Assembly (NCBI GenBank): GCA_029718625.1
Contig: CM056376.1
Location: 113,864,367-113,928,366, forward strand
From: Synaphobranchus kaupii
Taxonomy: Eukaryota; Chordata; Actinopteri; Anguilliformes; Synaphobranchidae
Direction of reading: 5' to 3'
Length of the DNA: 64,000 nt
Part shown: piece after piece, positions 63,572 to 64,000 of the stretch
How positions within the stretch are numbered: position 1 is the stretch's first letter
Layout of the letters: the number at the start of each line of letters is the position of its first letter
Notes under the pieces: model-generated
The model's database searches: none
The model's input: only the letters and a program-made list of their open reading frames with translations
Told to the model about the DNA's origin: nothing
Made by a program: the position numbers and the translations under genes

Positions 63572-64000
63572 AAGATGCCAGACACTTCACAAGACACTAC
63601 TGACAAAAAGAAAAATTATGTGAGATTGTTACTGCGCATTATCAATGTTCAAGCTGTGTTATTTAATTCATATTTATTTATCAAATGGATTTTGATCAAG
63701 TCTTTTCAAAGCTAAAACCATTTTTCGTGTGTTTTCACTGTTTTGTTTTTCTTCTGCTGCTGTGTAAGAGTTGTACATAAGACTGTTACTCTGACATTCT
63801 GTCAAAATGTTACTTTAGCACCACCTACAGGTAGACTTGCAGTAGGGCAGGTAATTAATTAATTAATTAATCTTTCCATGTGCGTACAATATTAGTGAAA
63901 TCAGTTTTTCAGAGAAGCACAATGCTGTATCATTGAAAAGCTGGTCATAAACAAAGCCGTAACTTAAATGAACAGAGCAAGTTTTGTCTCTCAGAATGAT
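63572..64000 (+). other. il21: il21 3' untranslated region and beyond
   Basis: ATTTA pentamers cluster at about 63660-63680 (TTATTTAATTCATATTTATT), as in unstable cytokine mRNAs. No canonical AATAAA is seen before the edge, so the transcript end is not located. A run of AATT repeats lies near 63852-63870. Confidence 0.5.

Overview
This window is vertebrate nuclear DNA, most likely from a teleost fish. It holds intron-split genes with canonical splice sites, a conserved vertebrate gene order, and dense fish-type transposons (Sleeping Beauty-type Tc1 ends, hAT and TTAA-flanked MITEs, tRNA-derived SINEs, long CA repeats). I cannot name the species from sequence alone.

Four protein genes are well supported: fgf2 exon 1 (minus, 2354-2531; the other exons lie off the left edge), bbs12 (minus, one coding exon, 15157-17121), a centrin best named cetn4 (plus, five exons, 19894-26604) and interleukin-21 (plus, six coding exons, 58530-63571). 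FGF2-BBS12-CETN4-IL21 is the known vertebrate order, with fgf2 and bbs12 pointing away from cetn4 and il21. By synteny, IL-2, ADAD1 and KIAA1109 should lie beyond the right edge. bbs12 and cetn4 are head to head and both serve cilia or centrosomes; a possible RFX X-box and an NRF1-like site lie just upstream of cetn4. fgf2 (growth factor) and il21 (T-cell cytokine) are linked to them by position, not by a shared pathway.

Layout: 1-2353 is fgf2 intron 1, with an 18-copy 29-bp minisatellite. 2578-3063 is a 35-bp minisatellite directly 5' of fgf2. 3.1-15.1 kb is intergenic, with MITEs, a SINE and a 144-bp CA repeat. 17.4-18.9 kb is a Tc1-like element carrying two nested MITEs between bbs12 and cetn4. 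cetn4 intron 4 carries a hAT element with perfect 8-bp target duplications. 26.8-58.5 kb is a gene desert. Its core, 44.2-55.3 kb, is a stack of transposons inserted into transposons: a Tc1-like host, then a DD35E mariner-type element, a foldback element, a second mariner-type element, and lastly a TTAA element; a solo-LTR-like element with its own MITE sits in the foldback layer, and SINEs sit in the outer mariner. 58.5-64 kb is il21, whose introns carry two minisatellites and another Tc1-like element.

The most unusual signal is in the inner mariner copy. Two separate tandem arrays (about 4 x 20 bp and about 52 x 27 bp) each start at a 5' splice junction of the decayed transposase gene, and each repeats that junction. 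The 27-bp unit also matches the minimal steroid-receptor inverted-repeat consensus.
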